DNA of 64,000 nucleotides from Paramecium tetraurelia (lineage: Eukaryota; Ciliophora; Oligohymenophorea; Peniculida; Parameciidae): NCBI RefSeq assembly GCF_000165425.1, contig NW_001799017.1, positions 1 through 64,000 on the forward strand, in the 5' to 3' direction. How positions within the stretch are numbered: the stretch's first letter is position 1; every line of letters begins with the position of its first letter. Shown here one piece after another: positions 12,701-26,583 of this stretch. The translations under genes and the position numbers were made by a program. Under the pieces are notes generated by a model. The model was not told the DNA's origin, made no database searches, and saw nothing but the letters and a program-made list of their open reading frames with translations.

Positions 12701-15700
12701 ACTCTATTTTGCATAATGAAATGGACATTACAAAATTAACAGCAATATCAAATCTAAGATGTACAAAACCTATTTCTTAAGACTTGCAATGTGTTGATGA
12801 AACTAAACAACGATGAACTAATTCAATTTGTGACTGAGATCACTAATCCCACAGATCCAACACAATCGGGATTGTTCTAACTATTAGCCAATGCATTATA
12901 ATCGAGTGATTCCAACACAATTCTGAATCAAATCAAACAAGTTATCGAAAAGTTATGCACTCCCCAAACATACAAATTAATATTTTATTTCTTCTAAATT
13001 GTATTGAATGCCATCGTTAAGCATGCTAATGAGAATCTTTCAATATTCCCACAGCCATTGGATAGTTCAGCTTGGTTCTAGTTTTTGTCCTTTGTTGTGG
13101 GACAACTATTGCTGCTTTCGAACATGAATCTTACACAAGGAGAGCAGAGATAAAACCAAAGGAAGAGGTCAATTAAATATCAGGCTGCTTAAACCTTTTA
13201 GGAGTTCTCAGAGAAATTTGAAGAAGGGGGATTTATTTAGATATGCAACATTGAAACACTGTCACAGATGATAAGATTCTTGATTGAGCCAAGAAAGAAT
13301 TTGGTCAACAATGAGACTTTGGAGAATTCATTGACTTATTGGGGTTTGTTGTTGAATTTGATGAGCAAAATTCCAACCTAATTGATTATGGAACACAAGA
13401 TATACGATTAATTATTGTCGATTTACTTGAGATTGGATGCCAACAAATAGGCTGTGATATAATTTAGATTTATTGAAATGACCAAGTCTATTTTAGAGCA
13501 CACTTAAAGTACAGAATTCAATAGCAATCTAATTAAACAAATCTTCTAATATTAGGGCACCACTCTCATAGATGGATTACTCAACATTGTAGCATCTTAG
13601 GAAAGGAAAATCAATGCATCCATATTTAAATTGATATTCTCAGAGACTGCTCAGTACTTATACAAGTATTGTAATGTTGGCAGACACGATGGAGTTTATA
13701 GTTGTGAGTTGTCCTTGCTTAAAAAATTATAATTTGGAAACAAATTGCTGTAATTAATGAAAAAGGCAGAGTGTCCCATTAAGGTATAGATGCTCATATA
13801 GGAGATACCTTAATACGGAGAAATCATCAACAAATACATCCACTGGTACATGCTCAACAAGTCAAATGTGCCTAATGTTACTCCTGCCACTGAGATCTTG
13901 GGAAGCATCAGTAAACAAGTGCGATAAATCTTTGATTGGCTATAGGCAGATTAACAATTGTCAACGGAATCCCTGATTCAACTGTTTAAATTCTAGAAAG
14001 AGTTTGATGTAGTTGTTTAGGAACAGATGAATCAAATGACAAATATTCTGAGTTATTCATTAATAAAACACACCCAAGAGATCTTTGAAGAGTTGAATGA
14101 ATTGTGGATGACCACTGATTAAGTTGTTAGGGAAATAGCTATAAATGGAAATGGCTTTGAATATTTGCTTGAAAAAACCCATTTGACTTCTTCGACCTTT
14201 GAGGAGAAGACTGAAGCAAGTGAGTAGCAACCACAAGAAGAGGAGTTTGCAAATAAATTGGCTATGATTGATCCTCAGAAACCCCAAGGACAATAGTAAC
14301 CATAGGTGAAGGATTGGCAAGTGAACAAAAAAGGAGTCAAGGCCAAAGTTCACGTTTTAACTCTCAAAGACGAATTGTCTGAGGATTACATACTTGAATT
14401 CTAATTGGAAAAGGCGATTGAATTGAAATAGATCAAAATTGGGTTTTAAGCATACACTCCAGAATATAATGATAGGATTCTGGGTGTTCCAGACATAGTG
14501 GTTGTTGAAGTAAAGAATAAGACTTCAGATAATCTGTGGTATCCAATTGGCATCATGACTTTAATTGAAGATGAAGCATACACCTATTATAGTGTGAAGG
14601 TGATGGCCTTGAATGTTTGGAGATTATCTGCTTAGGGTAATTTAAATCAACAAATTAAGTCATTGGGTCAATAACCAATATCATACATCAGATTCATTAT
14701 GAAAAAGCCTTAGATCACATTTTTGGAGTAGATCTCACAATTATCTTTCAAATAATACAATAACATCCAAATTGGAGTGAGTTTCATTTCCATCACAGGA
14801 TTCGATTCCACAATCAATAGGAACAAGTAAATTTAGACAATTTAGGAGAAGACTGCAAGTAGATTGTTGGGTAAGATGTGTTCTTAGAAATTCAGAAATA
14901 CTTTGTTTGATATCAGCAATAATCAGAATATTGTGTAATAAATAAAGAAGAGCTTTAAGAATATCAGTTAGGCATTGCATTCAAATGAGTCTACATTGTC
15001 GCCACTCTTTATTGGATTGACAAAGTATAATCCAGAGTTTGGAGATTGGGTATTGGAATAAATAATGGACATCACTTTGGAATGGGCACATGCGAAATTA
15101 ACAGCTGAAATAGTGTTGTAGGACAAGGATAAACAATTGGATAGATTAAAGAAATTCTTGAATTACATTTTAAATCAAATCAAATAAATCGCTTAAATTG
15201 CCAAATCATAGGATCAATTCACTCAACTCACCCTTTTGATTGAAGCCTTAACTTATGCGATACTCATCTCAAGCAAGTAAAAGAACAAGGACCCAATATT
15301 GTTAGAAGTGGAAGAGGAGGACTTCTTGAATATTCTGTAGGCAGTAGAAGTCACTAGTCAATCCTATGAGCATTGCAACATGATAATCAGGTTGTTCATC
15401 ACTCTTATTAAATTGCCTCAGCCATATGTTTTGAATATGCAATTGCAATAGACTGGCATCATTGACATGACACAATAGTTGTTGCAAAAACAGTCACTAT
15501 ATAAACTCAAATTGTTGTCCATCTTAGTACAAATTAGCAATGAAGTAGTGAGTCTCATTAAGCCTTACTTACCCAAAATCTTTGAGCAAACAATTGAATC
15601 ATTGAAGAAGACAGACAACACAACATTGTCTGATTACTTTTTCTTCTTTGACTCCTCAGCCAATGTTCTTGAACTCAAAAACTTCTATTGTGAGAATGAT

Positions 15701-18700
15701 TATCATTTACAAGTTTATGAGAACTTGAAAGTGTCCAATCCATCCAAAACCTTATTAAAATAAATTGATTAATTGACATTGGGTCATATTGTGAACTTCA
15801 TTGGCAAGATAACATTGTCAAATCCATAAGCGATTGGGCAATTGGCTTAAAAGTTGATTCAGGATATCAATCTATTGTCGCAAATCGTAGATATCAATTA
15901 TGTAGAAAATGTGCTTATACCTTTATTGAATTTCGAGGAGAAGATCGATTTCACAATTGACATTTGGGACAAGGAAAGTCAGATATTTGTTGGAGACATC
16001 AGAAAACTGAGTTCTCTTCACGTTCAAGAGGATGAAACTAATGAAGCCAGTGGATCTCACGAATTGAATGGATTCCAGGCCAAAGAATTCACTCCCCAAT
16101 ATTACGATGCTTTGCAATCAGCTATTTAGAAGGTTATCAAGACTAATTCACTCAAGAAAGGAGGAAGATGGGTTAAAGAGATGGAGTTATCATAGGGAGG
16201 TTCATACTTCCATAAGACATTGTCTACTTTGCAAAAGGGACCATTTTTGATTTTGCTATTCGGAAAGAATAACAATCAGAACGAAAATTGTATTATTGGA
16301 TTGTTCAGTACTTAGAAATGTGGAAATTTGGTTAGTGAATTTTAACATGACTATTACCCAGGAGAAGTGTATCCAATTCCAGAGAATGGAGAGCAATTTG
16401 GATTCACTTACGAAAAGGATAAGATCTATCATTTGTTGAATAATGATCGCAAAACATTTGGAGTTGGAATGGATCATGTCAATGGTGGTTCATTCTCATT
16501 TTTATTAGAAAGAATCAATTTGACATTCTCTGATGACCAGGAAGTTTCAAGCATTTCAATTGGAATTCACGACTTTGAATTATTGGAATAAAAGCCAGAA
16601 GAAGATTACTATTTTGATGATTTCTGGATGCAAAGAATGGAAATTTGGATTTACCAACAACCACAGTAGGTGTCTAAAAGCACTTAGAAACCATTGTTCA
16701 GTGGACAACAAGGCAATTAGTTGATTGAAACCAATGACACTTCTACTTTCGGCTATGGAATTCTAAGCAATCCAATTCTGTAGGATAAATACTTTGCCAA
16801 ACAATCCGTCTATAACTACTTGAGTGCTACACCAGTATATTCCATTCCAGGTAATTGCAATAACACTAACATTCTGTAATGCATTTACGTTTCCAACATG
16901 TTCTTGAATGAATAGGCAATCAAGAACTCTACCATTATTTAAATGAATGGCACTCTGATCCAATAACAAACCAAACCATTCCCAACATTTACAGTTGATG
17001 GATTAGAATTGTTAGGACAATTAAATTCCCTTACTGAAACTCCATTGTAGTATTCCTCATCGTTGAAAATATTTGAAGCCTTCTAGAATCAGGATGGAGT
17101 CAAACAAATTATCTTGGCAGTTTAGGATGCTACTAAAAAGTGGTAGAATCAAGAATTGACTTAAATCTGGAATTCTTATGTATCTGAATTGAGTGCCTTT
17201 TGTTCAGTACCACAATTCTTCAGTTACTTTTTGAAAAATAAGAAATCAATGGAGTTACTATTCTAATTACTGGCAGGAACTCCCGATCAACCTAATAGCG
17301 ATTAAAAGGCTTGGAAAGAAAAAGAGATCGATGCAGTGAAGTTCATCTATGACACCTTATCAGATGTTTTCAAGACACACAACAATCAAGAAATTCGAAT
17401 TATTGCCATCAAGGACAATTTAATATAGAAGATATTGGATAAAATTGCTATTGTCAGTAAGGAAAAGAAAAGAGTGTATCAAGCTGTTATTGCTGAGGAG
17501 CCATAACAACCACCATAATAGTAATAGCCTTAAGCACAGGGGGATAAGTCAGTTGATAGGAAACCAAAGAAGAAGCAAGGTGTTGGTTATGGAAGTGATT
17601 AGACTGGACAGAACTAAAAGTGGAATACTCAGGAATATTTAGATAAAAAGAAGGTTCGATCAGAATAATTAAAGTCTCTTTTGGAGATCATTAGAAACTT
17701 TTTCAATTATGATAATTGGCATTTAAATTAAGAATTATCATAGATAATAAATGAAATGATATTTGAAAGTGCATTGTTATCCTTATTAGAGGCTGCATTT
17801 AGATCAGGTTCATTGTTAGAAATGTCAAAAGACTTTGATCTCAATTTATGTTATCTTCAATTAACAAAAACATTAGCCAAACATAAGAACCTCACTCCAT
17901 TATTATTAAAAATACCTCCTAATTATATACCGAAACAAATCGAATCTATAGCATAATTATTAAGCAATCTTAAGAACATTGCTCACATATTCTTATCTTG
18001 TCTACAAACCAACGAGTTATCCGAGAAGGATTAGATCTCAAAACAGATTGCTACCATTATTCTTGAGACAGATACAAGTGTCCAAGAAGCTATAGAAAGA
18101 TTCTAATGTGATGAGTCAGAGAATGAATAAGAAGACGCAAAAGAACATGAATTGCAAGAGATACTGAAATTGCCATTGAATGAAGCCTACAGATTGTTGT
18201 TAAAGGACTTGAGATTCGACTATGTGTCATTCAAAGGGTAAAACCAGCAATATCTCCACTATTATGAGAAACAAATTACTCAGGCTCCTACTCCAACACC
18301 AGCAAAATTGATTCGTCTAGCCTAGGAATTCGCTGATATGTCCAATTCTCTACCTGTTGAACACACTAATTCCATATTTGTTAGAGCTGATAAGGATAGA
18401 GTGGATGTAATAAAAGCATTGATTATGGGTGCATCTGGAACCCCGTATGCTCACGGAGCTTATTTGTTTGATATCTACTTTGAAGACTAATACCCCAATA
18501 CTCCTCCCAAGATGAATCTATCTACTACTGGAAGTGGGAAGATCAGGTTTAATCCAAATTTGTATGCCTGTGGTAAGGTGTGTCTCTCACTATTGGGAAC
18601 ATGGAGAGGACATGCATCTGAGAATTGGGATCCCAAGTTGTCAACCATCTTGTAAGTGTTGGTGTCCACCTAAGCAATTATCATGTCTGAGGATGTGTAC

Positions 18701-21700
18701 TTCAATGAACCAGGGTTTGAAGGGGAAGCAGGCTAATAGGATGGCGAAATGAAGAATGAGGCCTATTCCAACATTGTTAGATACGGAAACATCCAATATG
18801 CTATGATTGAGAATATCAAGAATCCTCCCACTGGATTTGAGACTATTATAAGAAGACACTTCTATTTGAAGAAAGGAGAAATAATGGAGGAAGTCAGGAA
18901 ATGGGTTCAGTATGCTGAGCAAAGACAAGCCTTGTATATGGGATTGGTGAGCGATCACAATAGTCAATGGTGTTCAGTGTTCAAGAAGTCTAAGACTCAG
19001 TATTTGGATATGCTCAAGGATGCAACTGCTGAACTTGAAAAGGCTCTCAATAGTTTGTAATAGCCAAGCATCAAGGAGATCAGTCCAAAGTTGAATCAAA
19101 GAAGAAAGAAGAAGCAATAGGAGAATTAAGTAATTGTTCAAAAGGCCACTGATGGCATACTTAATTTAGAAGGAGTTGATGTGACCTATGATAGTAATGC
19201 TATTCAAGAGCAAGTGATAGATGTGAGTAATGAATAAGTGAGAGATAGATGGAGCAGATACATCGGAGCAATGGGAATTGAAGCTGTTAGGAAGTAAGCA
19301 AATGCAAAAGTCTTACTCTGCGGAGTGGGATCCTTGGGTGTTGAGATTGCTAAAAACGTGGTGCTTTCTGGAGTTGGAGTTTTCGCTATCTATGATAACA
19401 AAGTGGTGAATCAGGATGACTTGGTAGGGTAGTTCTTCCTTTCTTAGTCAGATGTTGGCAAACCGAGGGCTGCAGCTTGTGTTGATAAAATTCAGCAGTT
19501 AAATAATTATGTTAGAGTCAAAGTGATAGAGAAGGATGTGCAATAGTATATAACCACAGAGCAATTCGATATCGCAATATTGACAGATGTCTATGATTAC
19601 AACGAACTAGTTTGTTGGGATAATCTGTGCAGAGCCCATTCAATTAAGCTTATCATCGCCAATGCCAATTCTGTTTATGGAAGAATCATTAATGACTTTG
19701 GAGCTGAATTCAAAGTAATCGATAAGAATGGAGAAGACATTCCTGATGTATTGATTAAATCGATCTAAGCAGATGGAGTAGTTGAATTATTGGATGGTCA
19801 GAGATCTCAATTTGCAGATGGAGATTCAATTATATTACTGGAAGTCCAAGGCATGAAGGCAGGAGAACAATCAATCAACAATCAGCTTCTCAAGATCCAA
19901 ACTATTTCTACTAAGAAATTCAAGATTATCGATGACATCTCTCAATATTCTCCTTACCTTTCGAGTGGAATTGCCAGACATGTCAAACAAACTATTACAT
20001 GTACTAATAAATCCTTGGATGTTGTAATCAACAGTGATGATTGCTTAGATGCCAATTTGAAGGAGAGTGATAGCATCAAGCTTGTAGAACAGAGTCTAAT
20101 GCATTTAGCTTATAGAACACTATCATACACCAACGGAGATATTGTCAATCTCCTCGACTCTGTGATTAAATTTGATAAGGCCAATTTCATCCAGTAGAAT
20201 TCCAAACTAGCTAAGTATTTAGAATTCTATCTCAAAATGTTCCAAAAGACCTTTGCATTGCCAGCATTCCCTCCTTTAGCTGCCTACTTAGGAGGATTTG
20301 TGTCATAAGAGATAATCAAAGCACTCACTAATAAGTTTACTCCCATCAATCAAGCCTATTATTTTGATTGCATCGAAGTGTTGCCATTTGAAATCTGGGA
20401 TGAAAAAGGAGATTAATAGGCTTAGATCCAAGCAGTTGATCAACTTTAATTGACTGGAAAAGATGCATTGACTAAATTATTAGGGGAGGATGTGTATCAG
20501 AAGGTGAGAAGTACCAATTTATTCATGGTTGGATGTGGTGCTATAGGGTGTGAATTGCTAAAGAATTTTGCCATGATCAATTTAAGTATTGACGGGTAAA
20601 TTACTATAACTGATCCTGATCACATTGAAACTTCCAATCTAAATAGGTAATTCCTATTTAGAGAGAAACACATTCACAAACCTAAGTCTTAGACTGCAGC
20701 TGCAGCAGCAATTCAAATCAATCCACTACTGAAGGGCAAATTGATTGCAAGAATGGACAAGGTTCACGAACAAACCGAGAATATTTTCCATGATCAATTC
20801 TTCGAGTAATTATCCCTTGTTGCCAATGCTCTTGATAATGTCCAAGCAAGAAGATATGTCGATCGCAGATGTGTCAAGGCCAAGATTCCATTGTTAGAAT
20901 CAGGCACTCTGGGTCCCAAAGGCCATGTGTAGTGTATCATCCCATTCCAAACAGAATCATACAACAGCATGCAGGATCCAGTTGAGGAAGGAGAAATTCC
21001 TTACTGCACTTTAAAGATGTTCCCTGAGGAAACATTCCATTGCATTGAGTTTGCCAGAGACAAGTTTAATAAGCTATTCTCCTTAAAACCAAAATTGGCC
21101 TAGAACATCATAGAAAATCAATCATTCAATCCATCAAATCCAGAAGAGATCAAATAATTGAAATCTACTATCAAATTACTCCAATAGGCACCAACCAAAC
21201 TTGAAGATTGTATTCAATGGGCAAAAAATAAGTTCTCAAAGTACTTCATCAATGACATTAAATAACTACTGTACACATATCCAGTTGATGCCAAAACTAA
21301 GGATGGACAACCATTCTGGAAATTACCCAAGAGACCTCCAAGATGCTTGAATTACGACATTGAAAATCTCATCGTTGTCTAATTTATATCCACAATGGCT
21401 TTCCTTAGAGCCAAACAATACAATCTGCCCACACCTGCCGACTGGAGACATGAGAAGAACAGACGAGATGTAGCCACCTTAGGAGAGAAGATGACAAGCA
21501 AGGAGTGGATACCCAATGATTCTAAGAAGAAGGAGATCGAGGAGCAAGTGTTGAAGTTGGAGAACAAAGCCCAGAAGCAACAAGAGGAGGAATAGGAAAA
21601 TGCCATTTTTGATGACCCCAACAAGTTATTGGCACAACTGTAGGGTTTGAAATAAGCAGGGTATTTGAATATATATATTATTTTTAGAATCAAATTGTTC

Positions 21701-22327
21701 TCGTAAGAATTCGAGAAGGATTGCGACATGAATGGACACATCGACTTCATTCACTCTCTAGGAAACCTAAGAGCTTTGAATTACGGACTCGATGAAATGG
21801 ATTGGATCACAGTTAAATTGAAGGCCGGAAGAATAGTCCCAGCCTTGGCCACCACCACAGCTGTAGTATCAGGACTCTAGACGATTGAATTAGTCAAAAT
21901 CTTAAAGAGGTGCAAACTTGAGAACATGAAGAATGGATTCATCAATTTAGCTGTGCCCATGGTACAATTGACTGAGCCGATGAAGGCGGAATCCATCAAA
22001 CTTAACGAGGAAGTGAATGTCACCTTATGGGACAGATGGGATGTCAAGTTGGGAAAAGAAATTACCTTGCAGATTTTGTTCTAGCACTTGAAACAAACAT
22101 ATCATTTGGAACCGGCTAATGTTTTCAAGCAATCTTCAGTCGTTTATATGCATGACCTTCATAAGGGTTCAGCCATATTCACCTAGCCTATTATCGAATT
22201 GCTGGATGTCAAGGTACGCTATTAGTATTATGATTAGAATGATTATGTGGATTTAGTAATTAATTTTGTTAAAGACGAGCAGATCCTTAAGAATGTCCCA
22301 GAAGTTAGAGTCTACTTTAACGAATGA
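6772..22327 (+). CDS. Giant ubiquitin E2-E1 fusion: SPRY-UBA-RanBP2 ZnF-BIRC6-type E2-UBA1-type E1
   Basis: One reading frame of about 5,158 codons with three introns (6821-6849, 7068-7090, 21661-21687). Approximate layout: SPRY-like fold, residues 40-190; UBA, 565-605; RanBP2-type zinc finger, 625-652 (WTCKEC...LKCQAC); a long helical and beta-sandwich middle with no BIR domain seen; a TLDc-like stretch near 3110-3255 (tentative). The E2 domain (3830-4010) matches the BIRC6/BRUCE class ([41 protein letters not shown]), with catalytic Cys near 3920. From about 4140 a full E1 follows: [10 protein letters not shown], first adenylation repeat [17 protein letters not shown] region, second repeat [13 protein letters not shown] with SNLNRQFLFRE, catalytic Cys near 4728 ([10 protein letters not shown]), and a C-terminal UFD. 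The 70-residue linker (about 19055-19245) has no TGA and no Met before YIGAMG, so the E1 has no start of its own. Predicted role: activation and conjugation of ubiquitin, or a relative, by one chain. Confidence 0.93.
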
Positions 22328-22433
22328 TATCTATTATATGTATAAATTATAAAATTCATCTATGCATTTTCTAACTTATATAATATGTTACAATCCTACG
22401 TTTATTAGCATAGAAATATATAATTAAAATTTA

Positions 22434-23740
22434 ATGGGTAATTGCTGCGGATAATCCTCAATCATGGAGTGTCACTAGCAATAAATTGTCACCAAGGATC
22501 TCTTAGGTGAAGAGTATGCAAACAAGGCTGCATTAACGATTCAATGTAAGTCACCCTTTTTATCGCTCAAGCCTATGTTCGAGGATATTTGATTAGGAAA
22601 AAGCATAGAAATCACAAAAATAATAGTGTGGCCATCACAGCGACCAATGAATATAGTTACTCAAACAAACAAAGCAGATAAGAAATTTAGTTGGTCGATT
22701 TAAAAGGGCTCAACTCTATCTCCAAAGAAACTAACATACCTCAAAATCTCAAAACTATCGAAAAGGTACCAGAAACGCTTGACAATTAAACAAAATCAGT
22801 ACATTTATTCTTTAAATTTGATTCCCTTTTTTAGTTGAGGCAAGGCCTACCCAAATTTATTTATGAGGAGTCCCAATTAGAACCAGGCTTGATAACAAGA
22901 GGACCCGTGCAGGATGAACTTGATCATATATATATAGGTTAATGGAAGGATAAGTATAACCCTTGGCTATTTTAGTGCAAAATGGGGTCGAGGAATCTAA
23001 TATTGGTCGGATGGCTCCTACTATGAGGGATACTGGAGGGATAATAAATAAAATGGAAAGGGAAGACTCATCCATGTGGAAGGAGACGTTTACGAAGGCG
23101 ATTGGTTAGATGACAAAGCCCACGGCCAAGTAAATATATTCCACAAACCATTATAGGGGAAATTGACCACTTCCAACGGAGGATATTATGTTGGCGGCTG
23201 GATTAACGACAAATAAAATGGTTAAGGCAAGGAACTATGGCCAGATGGAGCAAGTTTTGAAGGACATTATGTTGACGGCATGAAATTTGGTTAAGGCATA
23301 TACACTGTTGCCAATGGTTCTCAATATGTGGGAGAGTTTGCAGATAATTGCTTCTGTGGTTTTGGAACTTACAAATGTTCGGATGGAACTAAATACATAG
23401 GGTATTGGAAGTAAAATAAAATGAATGGATAAGGAGTAAAATATTTAAACTACTTTTAGGAGTTTCATTGGAATGATGGTTCAAAATATATTGGAGAATT
23501 CCTAAACGATTTAAGAGATGGATTTGGCACATTTTATTATGGCGATGGAAGAGTATTTGTTTGTTAATAGCATATTAGATTTATAAAGGGTAATGGAAAA
23601 TTGGAAAAAGACATGGCAATGGAACTTATATTGGGAGAAACAAAGTGGAAAAATAAGGCAAATGGTAGAATGGAATTTTTGTAGTCTGGGAAAAATAATT
23701 TACAAACTCCTCCGTTGGTGACGATGCTCTATTTCATTGA
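22434..23740 (+). CDS. Membrane-anchored IQ-motif/MORN-repeat protein
   Basis: Six exons with introns 22546-22571, 22954-22975, 23130-23156, 23436-23459 and 23553-23578 give 393 residues. The start MGNCCG is a textbook N-myristoylation site followed by palmitoylatable cysteines. An IQ motif ([15 protein letters not shown]) near residue 40 should bind calmodulin or centrin. From about residue 170 to the end there are eight or so MORN repeats of the type YxGxWxDxKxxGxGxxxxxDG (for example [16 protein letters not shown]). MORN arrays in protists bind membranes or scaffold cytoskeletal structures. A cortical, calcium-linked scaffold is inferred. It lies 106 nt after the giant E2-E1 gene, same strand, and converges on the kinase gene that follows. 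Confidence 0.88.
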
Positions 23741-23898
23741 ATTAATTTTTATAAACTTTGTAATATTATAAACCAAATTCTTGTTTTAATTAATGTTTTT
23801 CTAAATTAAAATTTTGGATTAGTTTACTGGATACAAATATTAACTTATAGAAGACAAGATTGATTAATTACATAGCCCATACAGTTATCATAAATTTA

Positions 23899-26583
23899 TC
23901 ATGCAAAGCTTTTATAATTGTTAAAGGTATACGATGACATCATTTTTAATGCTTCTTTTGTTTTTTACTTTTATTGAAGCTATTTATTTAACAAGGCTAA
24001 TCTAGCAATCTCATTTTCTATGTTTAATGTTTCTGTTTAATTGAAGTCAAATAAGTCTTCAAATATAATCATATTTTGTATCAACTTTGATGATTAGTTA
24101 ATTGCTATTGTTTGAATCTCAACACTCTGATCCACTTTAACCTGCTGCCTTAAAACGAAGGCTATATTTTAAAAGCATTTTAAAGTATCTACATCATTTT
24201 TATCAGTATTTTCACATAAGCTTAACATTTTGCAATTTAATAAATTGATAAGACTTTAGGGATGACGGTAAGTTAAAATTGTCTCCCATTCTAATTTGTT
24301 CAAAATAAATAAAATTTCAGTATTTGTTTCAGATTGTAAATACTATTGGATGATAAAATAGATCTGAGGTGTATATTGTCCCTTCATAAATATCAAATAT
24401 AGCATTTTTACAACTCTCTTTATCATATATATTCTACATTACGAGGATTGTATTTTATTTACCACTTTTAAGATATGCTAAATGGTGCTTTAATACTTTG
24501 TGCTTTGAACAAGGTATATTTCGCAACTCAACTATTGAAATAATACTTATAGAAGATAAAGACCATTCTCTTAATCAACAGATTGCATAGCTTTGTTGAT
24601 TAAAGATAAAGCCTTTTGAAATTTCTATTACTTTAGGCAGTAAATCGAATAATGATAATAAATCTCCCAATCTTAAAAAAGATTCCTTTATTTATAATAT
24701 TCGATGGTTGTTTCAAAAAACTCCTCTACTTAGATCTTATCTTCAGATGTTAGAGAATAATTAATGGTTTGAATTAAATTTATTAATATTTGTCTGATCC
24801 CATATTTATCTGCTCCTCTTTCCTCTAATTATTTTATAATTTCTTTAGGATTAGCTGAGCTAATCCCGAAATGAAATAGTCTTTTTTAAAACTCTAATTC
24901 TAAACTCAGGAACTCTTTAGATTAAATGTGGTTATTATCTAGAGTATAATTATATTGCAAAAAGATCCAAGTAAAATTATAAGAAATTCTTAGAAGAAGT
25001 AAGGTAATTTAATGCTGGAAAGCTTTGTCTAAGATTTTTGAAATTTCACTTACCGTTTCAAGCCAACTTTTATCTAAGTAGCTTCTATACAATTCTAATC
25101 TCAAATATGATATGTCATCCACCATATATTACTCATCAGTTAATTCTGTTACAATTTGACGAGCCTCTTCTAATTGATTTAATTCAATTAAACAATCAAT
25201 TTCAGATAACCTATAACTTATCTAATAATCTTAAGAGTACTTTTGTATTTCTAAACTAGCATTATATAATTATTGAACATTCCCTAATCGAATGTAATAC
25301 ATCTAAATCAAATTATATTACCATTGTTTGGTGTTGGAGTTAATCTCGAGTAATTATTTATCTTCTACCTACCGAAATTCAACTTATTACAAAACATCAT
25401 ATTTTTGTAAAATTTGATTGACCTTTTCCATTGACTTTGTTTTATACAATTAAGCTAAACTAGGTACATTCTCATATGTATTCAATTGATACCTTTACCA
25501 AATTTCAGCGTCAGAAAACCTAAGTATCTTCTATTGTTTGATAATTAATTCAATAATATAGTCCGGATTTGCACGGTTATCCTCATATTGACGTTTTAAT
25601 CGTTCTGATTATTGTTATTAAAACTATTATTATAATGGAACTTTATTCAATCCAATAAGTACATTTAATTTAATGTAATTGTAACTCTTACCATGAATTT
25701 GAAATTCAAAAGGTAATTTTGTTAAAAGGCTCTCATTATCCAACATTTACTATAACTGTAAAATTGATAACCCCTTTTTGTATATCTATAACATTGAGAG
25801 CAAGAAGGCGTATATATCATTATCGAAAAGATTTTGTTCGCACTCAATTTATGAAAAATTATTTTTTAATAAACCTCTTAAATTTGGTGGCAAGTACTAC
25901 TTAGTACCTTAAATTAATTGCTTTTCTTTTTATTTTTTATAAAATATTGCACAACCGAAGTCAGCAATCACCCACCCCTTTTAATCAGTATACATTATGT
26001 TTGATAATTTAATATCTCGATGAGCTATTCTTAAGGAATGCATTTCCAATATTTATTATAAGATTGAATGATAAATGCTTAGAAATTCATTATATTCAAT
26101 ATCAGCATTGGAAACATATTCTGATAATGTTGCAGATGCAAGTTCCATTCCTGCATAAGTAGTAAAATAATTTACGCATTCTTATATTATATATACTCTA
26201 TCAGATAGTGCTAAAGAGCTATTAGGAAATTTCTTGTTCAATAATGTCTAAATCTTGTATTCATTCACTTGCTGTAGAATCTCCTCAGTTTAGCATCTTT
26301 AATGCACTTTTACAGCACATAAATATTTTGAAATCATATGCCAGCATATGAAAACAGTTCCAAAGCTCCCAGCACCTATTATTGGTTGATTTTCATTTAA
26401 ATAAGTTTAATTCATTTTTTATGATATATCATATGGTACCTCTTGGGCTATAACAAAAATATCAGGATTTTCAGAAACTAATTTCAATACTACTCTTTGA
26501 TCGAAAGAATAATTCCTTTCTATGTTATTTGCCAAATTTAAATAACCTCTGGTCTCATCTGATCCTGAAGATGAAATAGACAT
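23899..26583 (-). CDS. Protein kinase with a long helical C-terminal region
   Basis: An uninterrupted 894-codon frame. Residues about 60-300 are a kinase domain: glycine loop IGAGSFGTVF, LCAVKV with the ATP lysine, HRDIKLSNIM, ADFGCAIFY, and GTKQYLPPN in the activation segment. The order HRD then DFG is intact, so it is probably active. The remaining 590 residues are almost entirely alpha-helical with Leu/Tyr/Gln patterns that suggest TPR- or armadillo-like repeats, though no consensus unit is clear. The first 60 residues include a short stretch that could form a lobe extension. I cannot place it in a named kinase family. TAA and TAG are used very often for Gln throughout. Confidence 0.82.
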
